Shown: positions 1 to 12,490 of the stretch, in pieces
Numbering within the stretch: position 1 is the stretch's first letter
How the letters are laid out: every line of letters starts with the position of its first letter
NCBI GenBank assembly: GCA_964059195.1
Contig: CAXKWD010000009.1
Coordinates: 152,470,778-152,534,777 of the forward strand
Direction of reading: 5' to 3'
Source: Ectobius pallidus
Taxonomy: Eukaryota; Arthropoda; Insecta; Blattodea; Ectobiidae
Length of the DNA: 64,000 bases
The notes under the pieces: model-generated
Database searches by the model: none
The model's input: the letters and a program-made list of their open reading frames with translations, nothing else
Told to the model about the DNA's origin: nothing
Program-made: the position numbers and the translations under genes

Positions 1-3000
1 TCGCTTGAGTAGTTTAGATCTGCTTCTTCAAGAGCGACGTTTCAGCCTTTGACAACTCGGCATTTTTCTTTAATAGCTGCATATACGCCTACGAGAACTC
101 AGCATTTTCCCTCCACAGCTGGAATAACGCCTCCGTAGACAAGTTCCGTTCCTTCAGAAGCTACATTTACGCCATCCAGAACTCTGCATTTTCCTTCAAC
201 AGCTACATTTACGCCTTCGAGATCTCATCATTTTTATTCAACAGCTTGATCTACTCCTTCTTCGCTTGGACGTGTCCTTTGAAAAGCTCCATTGATGCCA
301 ACGAGAACTCTGCATTTTCCTTCTACAGTTGGAATTACGCCTGCGTAGCTAAGATCTGTTCCTTCAAAAGCTATTTGTACGCCTTCCAGAACTGTGCATT
401 ATTCTTCTACAGCTACATTTACGCCTTCAATGAACCCTGCATTTCCTCCGACAGTTGGTGTATTTGCCTGAATAGACTAGATCGGTTTTTCAAGAGCTAC
501 TTTTCGCGTTCAAAAACTCAGCATTTTTCTTCAACAGCCTACCCTGCGTCCCTTGGATGTGTCCTTTGAAAAGCTCTCTTTACGCCGACGAGAACTCTGC
601 ATTTTGCTTCTACAGTTGGAATTACGTCTGCGTTGTTAAGATCTGTTCCTTCAGAAGCTACATTTACGCCTTCCAGATATCAGCATTTTGCTTGAATAGC
701 TACATTTACGCCTTCCAGAACCCTGCATCTTACTTCGACTGTGGGATTTAGGATTGAGAAGTCTGGATGGATGTCCTTTGAAATGCTCCATGTACCCCGA
801 CTAGAAATCATCTTTCACCCTCCACAGCTGGAAAAACGCCTCCATCGACAAGATCTGTTTCTTCAAAAGCTACATTTACGCCTTCCAGAACCCTGCATCT
901 TCCTTCAACTGCTAGATTTACGCCTTCACGAACTCTGCGTCTTACTTCGACAGTGGGATTTAAGATTGAGAAGTCTGGATTGATGTCCTTTGAAATGCTC
1001 CATGTACCCCATCTAGAAATTATCATTTTCGCTCCACAGCTGGAAAAACGCCTCCGTCGACAAGAGCTGTTCCTTCAAAAGCTACATTTACGCCTTCCAG
1101 AACCCTGCATCTTCCTTCAACTGCTAGATTTACGCCTTCACGAACTCTGCATCTTACTTCGAAAGTGGGATTTAGGATTGAGAAGTCTGGATCGATGTCC
1201 TTTGAAATGCTCCATGTACCACGACTAGAATTCATCATTTTCCCTCCACAGCTGGAAAACCGACTCCGTCGACAAGATCTGTTTCTTCAAAAGCTACATT
1301 TACGCCTTCCAGAACCCTGCATCTTCCTTCAACTGCTAGATATACGCCTTCACAAACTCTGCATCTTACGTCGACAGTGGGATTTAGGATTGAGAAGTCT
1401 GGATCGATGTCCTTTGAAATGCTCCATGTACCCCGACTAGAAATCATCATTTTCCCTCCACAGCTGGAAAAACACCTCCGTCGACAAGATCTGTTTCTTC
1501 AAAAGCTACATTTACGCCTTCCAGATATCAGCATTTTTCTTGAACAGCTATATTTTTTGCCTTCGTGAACTCTGCTTCTTCCTTCGACAGAGGGATTTAC
1601 GCCTGAGTAGTTTAGATCTGCTTCTTCAAGAGCGACGTTTCCGCCTTTGACAACTTGGCATTTTTCTTTAATATGTTTATACGCCTACGAGAACTCAGCA
1701 TTTTCCCTCCACAGCTGGAAAAACGCCTCCTTCGACAAGATCTGTTTCTTCAAAAGCTACATTTACACCTTCCAGAACCCTGCATCTTCCTTCAACTGCT
1801 AGATTTACGCCTTCACGAACTCTGCGTCTTACTTCGACAGTGGGATTTAGGATTGAGAAGTCTGGATTGATGTCCTTTGAAATGCTCCATGTACCCCGAC
1901 TAGAAATCATCATTTTCGCTCCACAGCTGGAAAAACGCCTCCGTCGACAAGAGCTGTTCCTTCAAATACTACATCTACGCCTTCCAGAACCCTGCATCTT
2001 CCTTCAACTGCTAGATTTACGCCTTCACGAACTCTGCATCTTACTTCGAAAGTGGGATTTAGGATTGAGAAGTCTGGATCGATGTCCTTTGAAATGCTCC
2101 ATGTACCACGACTAGAAATCATCATTTTCCCTCCACAGCTGGAAAAGCGACTCCGTCGACAAGATCTGTTTCTTCAAAAGTTACATTTACGCCTTCCAGA
2201 ACCCTGCATCTTCCTTCAACTGCTAGATATACGCCTTCACGAACTCTGCATCTTACTTCGACAGTGGGATTTAGGATTGAGAAGTCTGGATCGATGTCCT
2301 TTGAAATGCTCCATGTACCCCGACTAGAAATCATAATTTTTCCTCCACAGCTGGAAAAACGCCTCCGTCGACAAGATCTGTTTCTTCAAAAGCTACATTT
2401 ACGCCTTCCAGATATCAACATTTTTCTTGAACAGCTATATTTTTTGCCTTCGTGAACTCTGCTTCTTCCTTCGACAGAGGGATTTACGCCTGAGTAGTTT
2501 AGATCTGCTTCTTCAAGAGCGACGTTTCCGCCTTTGACAACTCGGCATTTTTCTTTAATAGATGTTTATACGCCTACGAGAACTCAGCATTTTCCCTCCA
2601 CAGCTGGAATAACGCCTCCGTAGACAACAGCTGTTCTTTCAGAAGCTACATTTACTCCTTCCAGAACTCTGAATCTTCCTTCAACAGCTACATTTACGCC
2701 TTCGAGACTTCGGCATTTTTCTTCAGCAGCTGGATCTACTCCTGCTTCGCTTGTACGTGTCTTATGAAAAGCTCCATTTATGCCGATTAAAACTCATCAT
2801 TTTCTCTCTGAAGCTGGAATAACGCCACCGTAGACAAGAGCTGTTCCTTCAAAATCTACATTTACTCCTTCCAGAACTGTGCATTATCCTTCAAAAGCTA
2901 GATTTACGCCTTCATGAACTCTGCATTTCCTCCGACAGTTGGTTTATTTGCCTGAATAGACTAGATCGGTTTTTCAAGAGCTACTTTTCGCGTTCAAGAA

Positions 3001-4390
3001 CTCTGCATTTTTCTTCAACACCAGGATCTACGCCTGCGTTGCTTGGATGTGTCCTTTGAAATGTCTTTGAAAGGTCCATGTACGCCGACTAGAACTCAGC
3101 ATTTTCCCTTCACATCGGGAATAACGCCTCCATAGACAAGATCTGTTCCTTCAGAAGCTACAATTACGCCTTCCTGAACTCTGCATTTTCCTTCAACAGC
3201 TACATTTATGCCTTCGAGATCTCTGCATTTTTCTTCAACTGCTGGATCTACTCCTACGTCGCTTGGACGTGTCCTTTGAAAAGCTCCATTTATGCCGACG
3301 AGAACTCTCCATTTTCCTTCTAGAGTTGATATTACGCCTGCGTAGTCAAGATCTGTTCCTTCAGAAGCTACATTTACGCCTTCCAGAACCCTGCATCTCC
3401 CTTCAACTGCTAGATTTACGCCTTCACGAACCCTGCATCTCCCTTCAACTGCTAGATTTACGCCTTCACGAACTCTGCATCTTACTTCGACAGTGGGATT
3501 TAGGATTGAGAAGCCTGGATCGATGTCCTTTGAAATGATCCATGTACTCGACTAGAAATCATCATTTTCGCTCCACAGCTGGAAAAATGCCTCCGTCGAC
3601 AAGAGCTGTTCCTTCAAAAGCTACATTTACGCCTTCCAGAACCCTGCATCTTCCTTCAACTGCTAGATTTACGCCTTCACGAACCCTGCATCTCCCTTCA
3701 ACTGCTAGATTTACGCCTTCACGAACTCTGCATCTTACTTCGACAGTGGGATTTAGGATTGAGAAGCCTGGATCGATGTCCTTTGAAATGCTCCATGTAC
3801 CCCGACTAGAAATTATCATTTTCGCTACACAGCTGGAAAAACGCCTCCGTCGACAAGAGCTGTTCCTTCAAAAGCTACATTTACGCCTTCCAGAACCCTG
3901 CATCTCCCTTCAACTGCTAGATTTACGCCTTCACGAACTCTGCATCTTACTTCGACAGTGGGATTTAGGATTGAGAAGCCTGGATCGATGTCCTTTGAAA
4001 TGATCCATGTACTCGACTAGAAATCATCATTTTCGCTCCACAGCTGGAAAAATGCCTCCGTCGACAAGAGCTGATCCTTCAAAAGCTACATTTACGCCTT
4101 CCAGAACCCTGCATCTTCCTTCAACTGCTAGATTTACGCCTTCACGAACTCTGCATCTTACTTCGACAGTGGGATTTAGGATTGAGAAGCCTGGATCGAT
4201 GTCCTTTGAAATGATCCATGTACCCCGACTAGAAATCATCATTTTCGCTCCACAGCTGGAAAAACGCCTCCGTCGACAAGAGCTGTTTCTTCAAAAGCTA
4301 CATTTACCCCTTCCAGATATCAGCATTTTTCTTTAACGGCTATATTTTTTGCCTTCGTGAACTCTGCTTCTTCCTTCGACAGAGGGATTT
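1..4390. repeat. Array unit A1 (4390 bp)
   Basis: This is the first complete A-type unit in view. It opens with about 740 bp of diverged 42-bp monomers, then has two runs of 212-bp units (741-1568 and about 1695-2455). Another 0.8 kb of diverged monomers follows, and then a run at 3263-4336 in which extra 42-bp monomers have been added (for example about 3420-3461). A1 differs from A2 and A3 at scattered single bases, for example around 775 and in the first ten bases (tcgcttgag rather than tcgcctgag). Confidence 0.9.
741..2455. repeat. Representative run of 212-bp units
   Basis: Starts at 741, 953, 1165 and 1377, then at about 1628 (partial), 1840, 2052 and 2264, are spaced 212 bp apart. Each unit is five 42-bp segments beginning agctacattt, tgctagattt, agtgggattt, aatgctccat and acagctggaa, followed by aa. 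Because 212 is not a multiple of 3, the reading frame shifts at each unit, and in-frame TAG and TGA codons occur. This argues against protein coding in the amplified form. Equivalent runs occur in every larger unit. Confidence 0.9.
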
Positions 4391-7300
4391 TCGCCTGAGT
4401 AGTTTAGATCTGCTTCTTCAAGAGCGACGTTTCAGCCTTTGACAACTCGGCATTTTTCTTTAATAGCTGCATATACGCCTACGAGAACTCAGCATTTTCC
4501 CTCCACAGCTGGAATAACGCCTCCGTAGACAAGTTCCGTTCCTTCAGAAGCTACATTTACGCCATCCAGAACTCTGCATTTTCCTTCAACAGCTACATTT
4601 ACGCCTTCGAGATCTCATCATTTTTATTCAACAGCTTGATCTACTCCTTCTTCGCTTGGACGTGTCCTTTGAAAAGCTCCATTGATGCCAACGAGAACTC
4701 TGCATTTTCCTTCTACAGTTGGAATTACGCCTGCGTAGCTAAGATCTGTTCCTTCAAAAGCTATTTGTACGCCTTCCAGAACTGTGCATTATTCTTCTAC
4801 AGCTACATTTACGCCTTCAATGAACCCTGCATTTCCTCCGACAGTTGGTGTATTTGCCTGAATAGACTAGATCGGTTTTTCAAGAGCTACTTTTCGCGTT
4901 CAAAAACTCAGTATTTTTCTTCAACAGCCTACCCTGCGTCCCTTGGATGTGTCCTTTGAAAAGCTCTCTTTACGCCGACGAGAACTCTGCATTTTGCTTC
5001 TACAGTTGGAATTACGTCTGCGTTGTTAAGATCTGTTCCTTCAGAAGCTACATTTACGCCTTCCAGATATCAGCATTTTGCTTGAATAGCTACATTTACG
5101 CCTTCCAGAACCCTGCATCTTACTTCGACAGTGGGATTTAGGATTGAGAAGTCTGGATCGATGTCCTTTGAAATGCTCCATGTACCCCGACTAGAAATCA
5201 TCTTTCACCCTCCACAGCTGGAAAAACGCCTCCTTCGACAAGATCTGTTTCTTCAAAAGCTACATTTACGCCTTCCAGAACCCTGCATCTTCCTTCAACT
5301 GCTAGATTTACGCCTTCACGAACTCTGCATCTTACTTCGAAAGTGGGATTTAGGATTGAGAAGTCTGGATCGATGTCCTTTGAAATGCTCCATGTACCAC
5401 GACTAGAAATCATCATTTTCCCTCCACAGCTGGAAAAACGACTCCGTCGACAAGATCTGTTTCTTCAAAAGCTACATTTACGCCTTCCAGAACCCTGCAT
5501 CTTCCATCAACTGCTAGATATACGCCCTCACAAACTCTGCATCTTACTTCGACAGTGGGATTTAGGATTGAGAAGTCTGGATCGATGTCCTTTGAAATGC
5601 TCCATGTACCCCGAATAGAAATCATCATTTTCCCTCCACAGCTGGAAAAACACCTCCGTCGACAAGATCTGTTTCTTCAAAAGCTACATTTACGCCTTCC
5701 AGATATCAGCATTTTTCTTGAACAGCTATATTTTTTGCCTTCGTGAACTCTGCTTCTTCCTTCGACAGAGGGATTTACGCCTGAGTAGTTTAGATCTGCT
5801 TCTTCAAAAGCGACGTTTCCGCCTTTGACAACTTGGCATTTTTCTTTAATATGTTTATACGCCTACGAGAACTCAGCATTTTCCCTCCACAGCTGGAAAA
5901 ACGCCTCCTTCGACAAGATCTGTTTCTTCAAAAGCTACATTTACGCCTTCCAGAACCCTGCATCTTCCTTCAACTGCTAGATTTATGCCTTCACGAACAC
6001 TGCGTCTTACTTCGACAGTGGAATTTAGGATTGAGAAGTCTGGATTGATGTCCTTTGAAATGCTCCATGTACCCCGACTAGAAATCATCATTTTCGCTCC
6101 ACAGCTGGAAAAACGCCTCCGTCGACAAGAGCTGTTCCTTCAAATACTACATCTACGCCTTCCAGAACCCTGCATCTTCCTTCAACTGCTAGATTTACGC
6201 CTTCACGAACTCTGCATCTTACTTCGACAATGGGATTTAGGATTGAGAAGTCTGGATCGATGTCCTTTGAAATGCTCCATGTACCACGACTAGATATCAT
6301 CATTTTCCCTCCACAGCTGGAAAAACGCCTCCGTCGACAAGATCTGTTTCTTCAAAAGCTACATTTACGCCTTCCAGATATCAGCATTTTTCTTGAACAG
6401 CTATATTTTTTGCCTTCGTGAACTCTGCTTCTTCCTTCGACAGAGGGATTTACGCCTGAGTAGTTTAGATCTGCTTCTTCAAGAGCGACGTTTCCGCCTT
6501 TGACAACTCGGCATTTTTCTTTAATAGATGTTTATACTCCTACGAGAACTCAGCATTTTCCCTCCACAGCTGGAATAACGCCTCCGTAGACAACAGCTGT
6601 TCTTTCAGAAGCTACATTTACTCCTTCCAGAACTCTGAATTTTCCTTCAACAGCTACATTTACGCCTTCGAGACTTCGGCATTTTTCTTCAGCAGCTGGA
6701 TCTACTCCTGCTTCGCTTGTACGTGTCCTATGAAAAGCTCCATTTATGCCGATTAGAACTCATCATTTTCTCTCTGAAGCTGGAATAACGCCACCGTAGA
6801 CAAGAGCTGTTCCTTCAAAATCTACATTTACTCCTTCCAGAACTGTGCATTATCCTTCAAAAGCTAGATTTACGCCTTCATGAACTCTGCATTTCCTCCG
6901 ACAGTTGGTTTATTTGCCTGAATAGACTAGATCGGTTTTTCAAGAGCTACTTTTCGCGTTCAAGAACTCTGCATTTTTCTTCAACACCAGGATCTACGCC
7001 TGCGTTGCTTGGATGTGTCCTTTGAAATGTCTTTGAAAGGTCCATGTACGCCGACTAGAACTCAGCATTTTCCCTTCACATCGGGAATAACGCCTCCATA
7101 GACAAGATCTGTTCCTTCAGAAGCTACATTTACGCCTTCCGGAACTCTGCATTTTCCTTCAACAGCTACATTTATGCCTTCGAGATCTCTGCATTTTTCT
7201 TCAACTGCTGGATCTACTCCTACGTCGCTTGGACGTGTCCTTTGAAAAGCTCCATTTATGCCGACGAGAACTCTCCATTTTCCTTCTAGAGTTGATATTA

Positions 7301-7849
7301 CGCCTGCGTAGTCAAGATCTGTTCCTTCAGAAGCTACATTTACGCCTTCCAGAACCCTGCATCTCCCTTCAACTGCTAGATTTACGCCTTCACGAACTCT
7401 GCATCTTACTTCGACAGTGGGATTTAGGATTGAGAAGCCTGGATCGATGTCCTTTGAAATGATCCATGTACTCGACTAGAAATCATCATTTTCGCTCCAC
7501 AGCTGGAAAAATGCCTCCGTCGACAAGAGCTGTTCCTTCAAAAGCTACATTTACGCCTTCCAGAACCCTGCATCTTCCTTCAACTGCTAGATTTACGCCT
7601 TCACGAACTCTGCATCTTACTTCGACAGTGGGATTTAGGATTGAGAAGCCTGGATCGATGTCCTTTGAAATGATCCATGTACCCCGACTAGAAATCATCA
7701 TTTTCGCTCCACAGCTGGAAAAACGCCTCCGTCGACAAGAGCTGTTTCTTCAAAAGCTACATTTACGCCTTCCAGATATCAGCATTTTTCTTTAACGGCT
7801 ATATTTTTTGCCTTCGTGACCTCTGCTTCTTCCTTCGACAGAGGGATTT
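4391..7849. repeat. Array unit B1 (3459 bp)
   Basis: B1 is the shortest unit. It shares the first 0.7 kb with A and C and then has two short runs of 212-bp units (5131-5746 and about 5873-6421). The 42-bp expansions present in A at about 3420 and 3660-3700 are absent from its last part (7229-7795). From about 5343 onward it matches the right part of B2 at a constant offset of 13377 bp. Confidence 0.9.
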
Positions 7850-10800
7850 TCGCCTGAGTAGTTTAGATCTGCTTCTTCAAGAGCGACGTTTCAGCCTTTG
7901 ACAACTCGGCATTTTTCTTTAATAGCTGCATATACGCCTACGAGAACTCAGCATTTTCCCTCCACAGCTGGAATAACGCCTCCGTAGACAAGTTCCGTTC
8001 CTTCAGAAGCTACATTTACGCCATCCAGAACTCTGCATTTTCCTTCAACAGCTACATTTACGCCTTCGAGATCTCATCATTTTTATTCAACAGCTTGATC
8101 TACTCCTTCTTCGCTTGGACGTGTCCTTTGAAAAGCTCCATTGATGCCAACGAGAACTCTGCATTTTCCTTCTACAGTTGGAATTACGCCTGCGTAGCTA
8201 AGATCTGTTCCTTCAAAAGCTATTTGTACGCCTTCCAGAACTGTGCATTATTCTTCTACAGCTACATTTACGCCTTCAATGAACCCTGCATTTCCTCCGA
8301 CAGTTGGTGTATTTGCCTGAATAGACTAGATCGGTTTTTCAAGAGCTACTTTTCGCGTTCAAAACTCAGCATTTTTCTTCAACAGCCTACCCTGCGTCCC
8401 TTGGATGTGTCCTTTGAAAAGCTCTCTTTACGCCGACGAGAACTCTGCATTTTGCTTCTACAGTTGGAATTACGTCTGCGTTGTTAAGATCTGTTCCTTC
8501 AGAAGCTACATTTACGCCTTCCAGATATCAGCATTTTGCTTGAATAGCTACATTTACGCCTTCCAGAACCCTGCATCTTACTTCGACAGTGGGATTTAGG
8601 ATTGAGAAGTCTGGATCGATGTCCTTTGAAATGCTCCATGTACCCCGACTAGAAATCATCTTTCACCCTCCACAGCTGGAAAAACGCCTCCTTCGACAAG
8701 ATCTGTTTCTTCAAAAGCTACATTTACGCCTTCCAGAACCCTGCATCTTCCTTCAACTGCTAGATTTACGCCTTCACGAACTCTGCATCTTACTTCGAAA
8801 GTGGGATTTAGGATTGAGAAGTCTGGATCGATGTCCTTTGAAATGCTCCATGTACCACGACTAGAAATCATCATTTTCCCTCCACAGCTGGAAAAACGAC
8901 TCCGTCGACAAGATCTGTTTCTTCAAAAGCTACATTTACGCCTTCCAGAACCCTGCATCTTCCATCAACTGCTAGATATACGCCCTCACAAACTCTGCAT
9001 CTTACTTCGACAGTGGGATTTAGGATTGAGAAGTCTGGATCGATGTCCTTTGAAATGCTCCATGTACCCCGAATAGAAATCATCATTTTCCCTCCACAGC
9101 TGGAAAAACACCTCCGTCGACAAGATCTGTTTCTTCAAAAGCTACATTTACGCCTTCCAGATATCAGCATTTTTCTTGAACAGCTATATTTTTTGCCTTC
9201 GTGAACTCTGCTTCTTCCTTCGACAGAGGGATTTACGCCTGAGTAGTTTAGATCTGCTTCTTCAAAAGCGACGTTTCCGCCTTTGACAACTTGGCATTTT
9301 TCTTTAATATGTTTATACGCCTACGAGAACTCAGCATTTTCCCTCCACAGCTGGAAAAACGCCTCCTTCGACAAGATCTGTTTCTTCAAAAGCTACATTT
9401 ACGCCTTCCAGAACCCTGCATCTTCCTTCAACTGCTAGATTTATGCCTTCACGAACACTGCGTCTTACTTCGACAGTGGAATTTAGGATTGAGAAGTCTG
9501 GATTGATGTCCTTTGAAATGCTCCATGTACCCCGACTAGAAATCATCATTTTCGCTCCACAACTGGAAAAACGCCTCCGTCGACAAGAGCTGTTCCTTCA
9601 AATACTACATCTACGCCTTCCAGAACCCTGCATCTTCCTTCAACTGCTAGATTTACGCCTTCACGAACTCTGCGTCTTACTTCGACAGTGGGATTTAAGA
9701 TTGAGAAGTCTGGATTGATGTCCTTTGAAATGCTCCATGTACCCCGACTAGAAATTATCATTTTCGCTCCACAGCTGGAAAAACGCCTCCGTCGACAAGA
9801 GCTGTTCCTTCAAAAGCTACATTTACGCCTTCCAGAACCCTGCATCTTCCTTCAACTGCTAGATTTACGCCTTCACGAACTCTGCATCTTACTTCGAAAG
9901 TGGGATTTAGGATTGAGAAGTCTGGATCGATGTCCTTTGAAATGCTCCATGTACCACGACTAGAAATCATCATTTTCCCTCCACAGCTGGAAAAACGACT
10001 CCGTCGACAAGATCTGTTTCTTCAAAAGCTACATTTATGCCTTCCAGAACCCTGCATCTTCCTTCAACTGCTAGATATACGCCTTCACAAACTCTGCATC
10101 TTACTTCGACAGTGGGATTTAGGATTGAGAAGTCTGGATCGATGTCCTTTGAAATGCTCCATGTACCCCGACTAGAAATCATCATTTTCCCTCCACAGCT
10201 GGAAAAACACCTCCGTCGACAAGATCTGTTTCTTCAAAAGCTACATTTACGCCTTCCAGATATCAGCATTTTTCTTGAACAGCTATATTTTTTGCCTTCG
10301 TGAACTCTGCTTCTTCCTTCGACAGAGGGATTTACGCCTGAGTAGTTTAGATCTGCTTTTTCAAGAGCGACGTTTCCGCCTTTGACAACTTGGCATTTTT
10401 CTTTAATATGTTTATACGCCTACGAGAACTCAGCATTTTCCCTCCACAGCTGGAAAAACGCCTCCTTTGACAAGATCTGTTTCTTCAAAAGCTACATTTA
10501 CGCCTTCCAGATATCAGCATTTTTCTTGAACAGCTATATTTTTTGCCTTCGTGAACTCTGCTTCTTCCTTCGACAGAGGGATTTACGCCTGAGTAGTTTA
10601 GATCTGCTTCTTCAAGAGCGACGTTTCCGCCTTTGACAACTCGGCATTTTTCTTTAATAGATGTTTATACGCCTACGAGAACTCAGCATTTTCCCTCCAC
10701 AGCTGGAATAACGCCTCCGTAGACAACAGCTGTTCTTTCAGAAGCTACATTTACTCCTTCCAGAACTCTGAATTTTCCTTCAACAGCTACATTTACGCCT

Positions 10801-12490
10801 TCGAGACTTCGGCATTTTTCTTCAGCAGCTGGATCTACTCCTGCTTCGCTTGTACGTGTCCTATGAAAAGCTCCATTTATGCCGATTAGAACTCATCATT
10901 TTCTCTCTGAAGCTGGAATAACGCCACCGTAGACAAGAGCTGTTCCTTCAAAATCTACATTTACTCCTTCCAGAACTGTGCATTATCCTTCAAAAGCTAG
11001 ATTTACGCCTTCATGAACTCTGCATTTCCTCCGACAGTTGGTTTATTTGCCTGAATAGACTAGATCGGTTTTATCAAGAGCTACTTTTCGCGTTCAAGAA
11101 CTCTGCATTTTTCTTCAACACCAGGATCTACGCCTTCGTTGCTTGGATGTGTCCTTTGAAATGTCTTTGAAAGGTCCATGTACGCCGACTAGAACTCAGC
11201 ATTTTCCCTTCACATCGGGAATAACGCCTCCATAGACAAGATCTGTTCCTTCAGAAGCTACATTTACGCCTTCCGGAACTCTGCATTTTCCTTCAACAGC
11301 TACATTTATGCCTTCGAGATCTCTGCATTTTTCTTCAACTGCTGGATCTACTCCTACGTCGCTTGGACGTGTCCTTTGAAAAGCTCCATTTATGCCGACG
11401 AGAACTCTCCATTTTCCTTCTAGAGTTGATATTACGCCTGCGTAGTCAAGATCTGTTCCTTCAGAAGCTACATTTACGCCTTCCAGAACCCTGCATCTCC
11501 CTTCAACTGCTAGATTTACGCCTTCTCGAACCCTGCATCTCCCTTCAACTGCTAGATTTACGCCTTCACGAACTCTGCATCTTACTTCGACAGTGGGATT
11601 TAGGATTGAGAAGCCTGGATCGATGTCCTTTGAAATGATCCATGTACTCGACTAGAAATCATCATTTTCGCTCCACAGCTGGAAAAATGCCTCCGTCGAC
11701 AAGAGCTGTTCCTTCAAAAGCTACATTTACGCCTTCCAGAACCCTGCATCTTCCTTCAACTGCTAGATTTACGCCTTCACGAACCCTGCATCTCCCTTCA
11801 ACTGCTAGATTTACGCCTTCACGAACTCTGCATCTTACTTCGACAGTGGGATTTAGGATTGAGAAGCCTGGATCGATGTCCTTTGAAATGCTCCATGTAC
11901 CCCGACTAGAAATTATCATTTTCGCTACACAGCTGGAAAAACGCCTCCGTCGACAAGAGCTGTTCCTTCAAAAGCTACATTTACGCCTTCCAGAACCCTG
12001 CATCTCCCTTCAACTGCTAGATTTACGCCTTCACGAACTCTGCATCTTACTTCGACAGTGGGATTTAGGATTGAGAAGCCTGGATCGATGTCCTTTGAAA
12101 TGATCCATGTACTCGACTAGAAATCATCATTTTCGCTCCACAGCTGGAAAAATGCCTCCGTCGACAAGAGCTGATCCTTCAAAAGCTACATTTACGCCTT
12201 CCAGAACCCTGCATCTTCCTTCAACTGCTAGATTTACGCCTTCACGAACTCTGCATCTTACTTCGACAGTGGGATTTAGGATTGAGAAGCGTGGATCGAT
12301 GTCCTTTGAAATGATCCATGTACCCCGACTAGAAATCATCATTTTCGCTCCACAGCTGGAAAAACGCCTCCGTCGACAAGAGCTGTTTCTTCAAAAGCTA
12401 CATTTACGCCTTCCAGATATCAGCATTTTTCTTTAACGGCTATATTTTTTGCCTTCGTGACCTCTGCTTCTTCCTTCGACAGAGGGATTT
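7850..12490. repeat. Array unit C1 (4641 bp)
   Basis: C-type unit with runs of 212-bp units at 8589-9204 and about 9331-10303, plus a shortened extra block at about 10330-10640 that A and B lack. Near 8360 it lacks one base in an A-run that A and B units have (caaaactcag versus caaaaactcag). C2 shares this one-base difference, C3 does not. Confidence 0.9.
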
